Origin: Thalassotalea_B piscium_A
GTDB lineage: Bacteria; Pseudomonadota; Gammaproteobacteria; Enterobacterales; Alteromonadaceae
Length of the DNA: 64,000 bases
NCBI GenBank assembly: GCA_049347715.1
Contig: CP186339.1
Coordinates: 2,604,001-2,668,000 of the forward strand
Reading direction: 5' to 3'
Below, one piece after another: positions 63,515 through 64,000 of the stretch. The translations under genes were made by a program, and so were the position numbers. Numbering within the stretch: the stretch's first letter is position 1; every line of letters starts with the position of its first letter. The notes under the pieces are model-generated. The model searched no databases. It saw only the letters and a program-made list of their open reading frames with translations, and was not told where the DNA came from.

Positions 63515-64000
63515 ATGAACCAAATTAAACAACTCGCCGATTTAGTAGGCTTTCATCGTAGTTATATTGATTGTTTTGGTCGGCATGTACCCGCCAATGA
63601 GCAAGCAGAACATGCCTTATTAACTGCTATGGGTTATGACTTAACTAATGAGGATAAGCTCACTCAAAGTATTAATAATTTAGAACAACGTCATTGGCTT
63701 GATATTTTACCGCCAGTACACATAGCTAAATTAGAACAAAACAACCATGCCATTACTATAAGTTTACCTAGTGATGTTGCTGAAAAAATCACATGGACTA
63801 TCACCTTAGAGCAAGGTGGACAACAAACTGCAACCGTCAATTTGTCAGGGCTCACTCTGCTTGAAGAGCACAATATTAATGGCACGCACTACATAAAATA
63901 TCAATTACCTTTGCCTGAACTTGATATGGGGTACCACACACTCTCCATTAGTGTTGGTGAACTTAATGATAACTGCCATTTAATTTACGCGCCAAAAACG
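63515..64000 (+). CDS. malQ: 4-alpha-glucanotransferase MalQ (N-terminal part, cut by window end)
   Basis: Amylomaltase that disproportionates maltodextrins. The frame is open from ATG 63515, three bases after the glgX stop, to the end of the window (162 codons). The start MNQIKQLADLVGFHRSYIDC and the following AEHALLTAMGYDL match the MalQ N-terminal domain, which precedes the catalytic barrel lying outside the window. Co-occurrence with glgP, glgB and glgX supports the call. The catalytic residues cannot be inspected. Confidence 0.85.
   Translation, partial: MNQIKQLADLVGFHRSYIDCFGRHVPANEQAEHALLTAMGYDLTNEDKLTQSINNLEQRHWLDILPPVHIAKLEQNNHAITISLPSDVAEKITWTITLEQGGQQTATVNLSGLTLLEEHNINGTHYIKYQLPLPELDMGYHTLSISVGELNDNCHLIYAPKT

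Noticed and set aside
1..64000. tRNA genes, rRNA, CRISPR arrays, insertion sequences, prophage or defence islands
   Set aside because: None recognised: no cloverleaf-like sequence, no regularly spaced repeats, no transposase or integrase frame.

Overview
The window looks like a chromosomal segment of a marine, probably cold-adapted gammaproteobacterium of the Alteromonadales. Colwellia or a close relative is my best guess, inferred from very AT-rich DNA, protein style and gene order; no marker such as 16S rRNA is present. About 50 protein genes fill most of the sequence. I found no tRNA, rRNA, CRISPR array, insertion sequence or prophage.

Layout. 0.2-6.8 kb: a tripartite RND efflux pump (adaptor, permease, outer-membrane channel) followed by a TetR regulator, with a TetR-type operator in front of the pump. 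6.9-8.3 kb: a GNAT acetyltransferase and an EamA transporter. 8.5-23.3 kb: topA, an arginase-family ureohydrolase, a large Ig-like surface lipoprotein, a dicarboxylate/glutamate symporter, sohB, a VolA/Pla-1-type lipase, yciK and fadD. 23.3-28.7 kb: alpha/beta hydrolase, Slp lipoprotein, an M50-like membrane protein, a Q/S-rich small protein, tsaB and a YoaA/DinG helicase. This is the enterobacterial yoaA-tsaB-yeaY-fadD block with insertions. 28.7-36.8 kb: a small acidic protein, then the complete histidine operon hisGDCBHAFI behind a classical hisL leader with six consecutive His codons and an attenuator.

37.0-42.9 kb: two small genes, then adk, htpG (with a readable sigma-32 promoter) and recR in the order known from other gammaproteobacteria. 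The block is interrupted by a decayed gene with two in-frame stops and a small membrane protein. 43.0-46.5 kb: an MFS transporter, a peptide deformylase and an SLC45/GPH-like sugar transporter. 47.0-52.5 kb: an M48 metalloprotease fused to a type IV pilin-like domain, then a three-gene periplasmic molybdenum oxidoreductase (triheme cytochrome c, 2Fe-2S subunit, Tat-exported Mo subunit). 52.6-64.0 kb: an MsbA-like ABC exporter, a LacI-family regulator, and the glycogen/maltodextrin operon glgP-glgB-glgX-malQ (malQ cut by the window end).

The main regulatory link is a LacI-type palindrome (core TGCATACGTATGCA). It occurs twice between lacI and glgP and once, with one change, in front of the sugar transporter 11 kb away. 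It suggests a small regulon joining sugar uptake to alpha-glucan metabolism. In two cases the operator ends exactly 5 bp upstream of a -35-like hexamer. The other unusual items are the M48-pilin fusion, the EF-hand-like loops in the Ig-like lipoprotein, and a terminator-bearing leader in front of the EamA gene. Most of the window is ordinary core genome. I did not find a clearly new multigene system.
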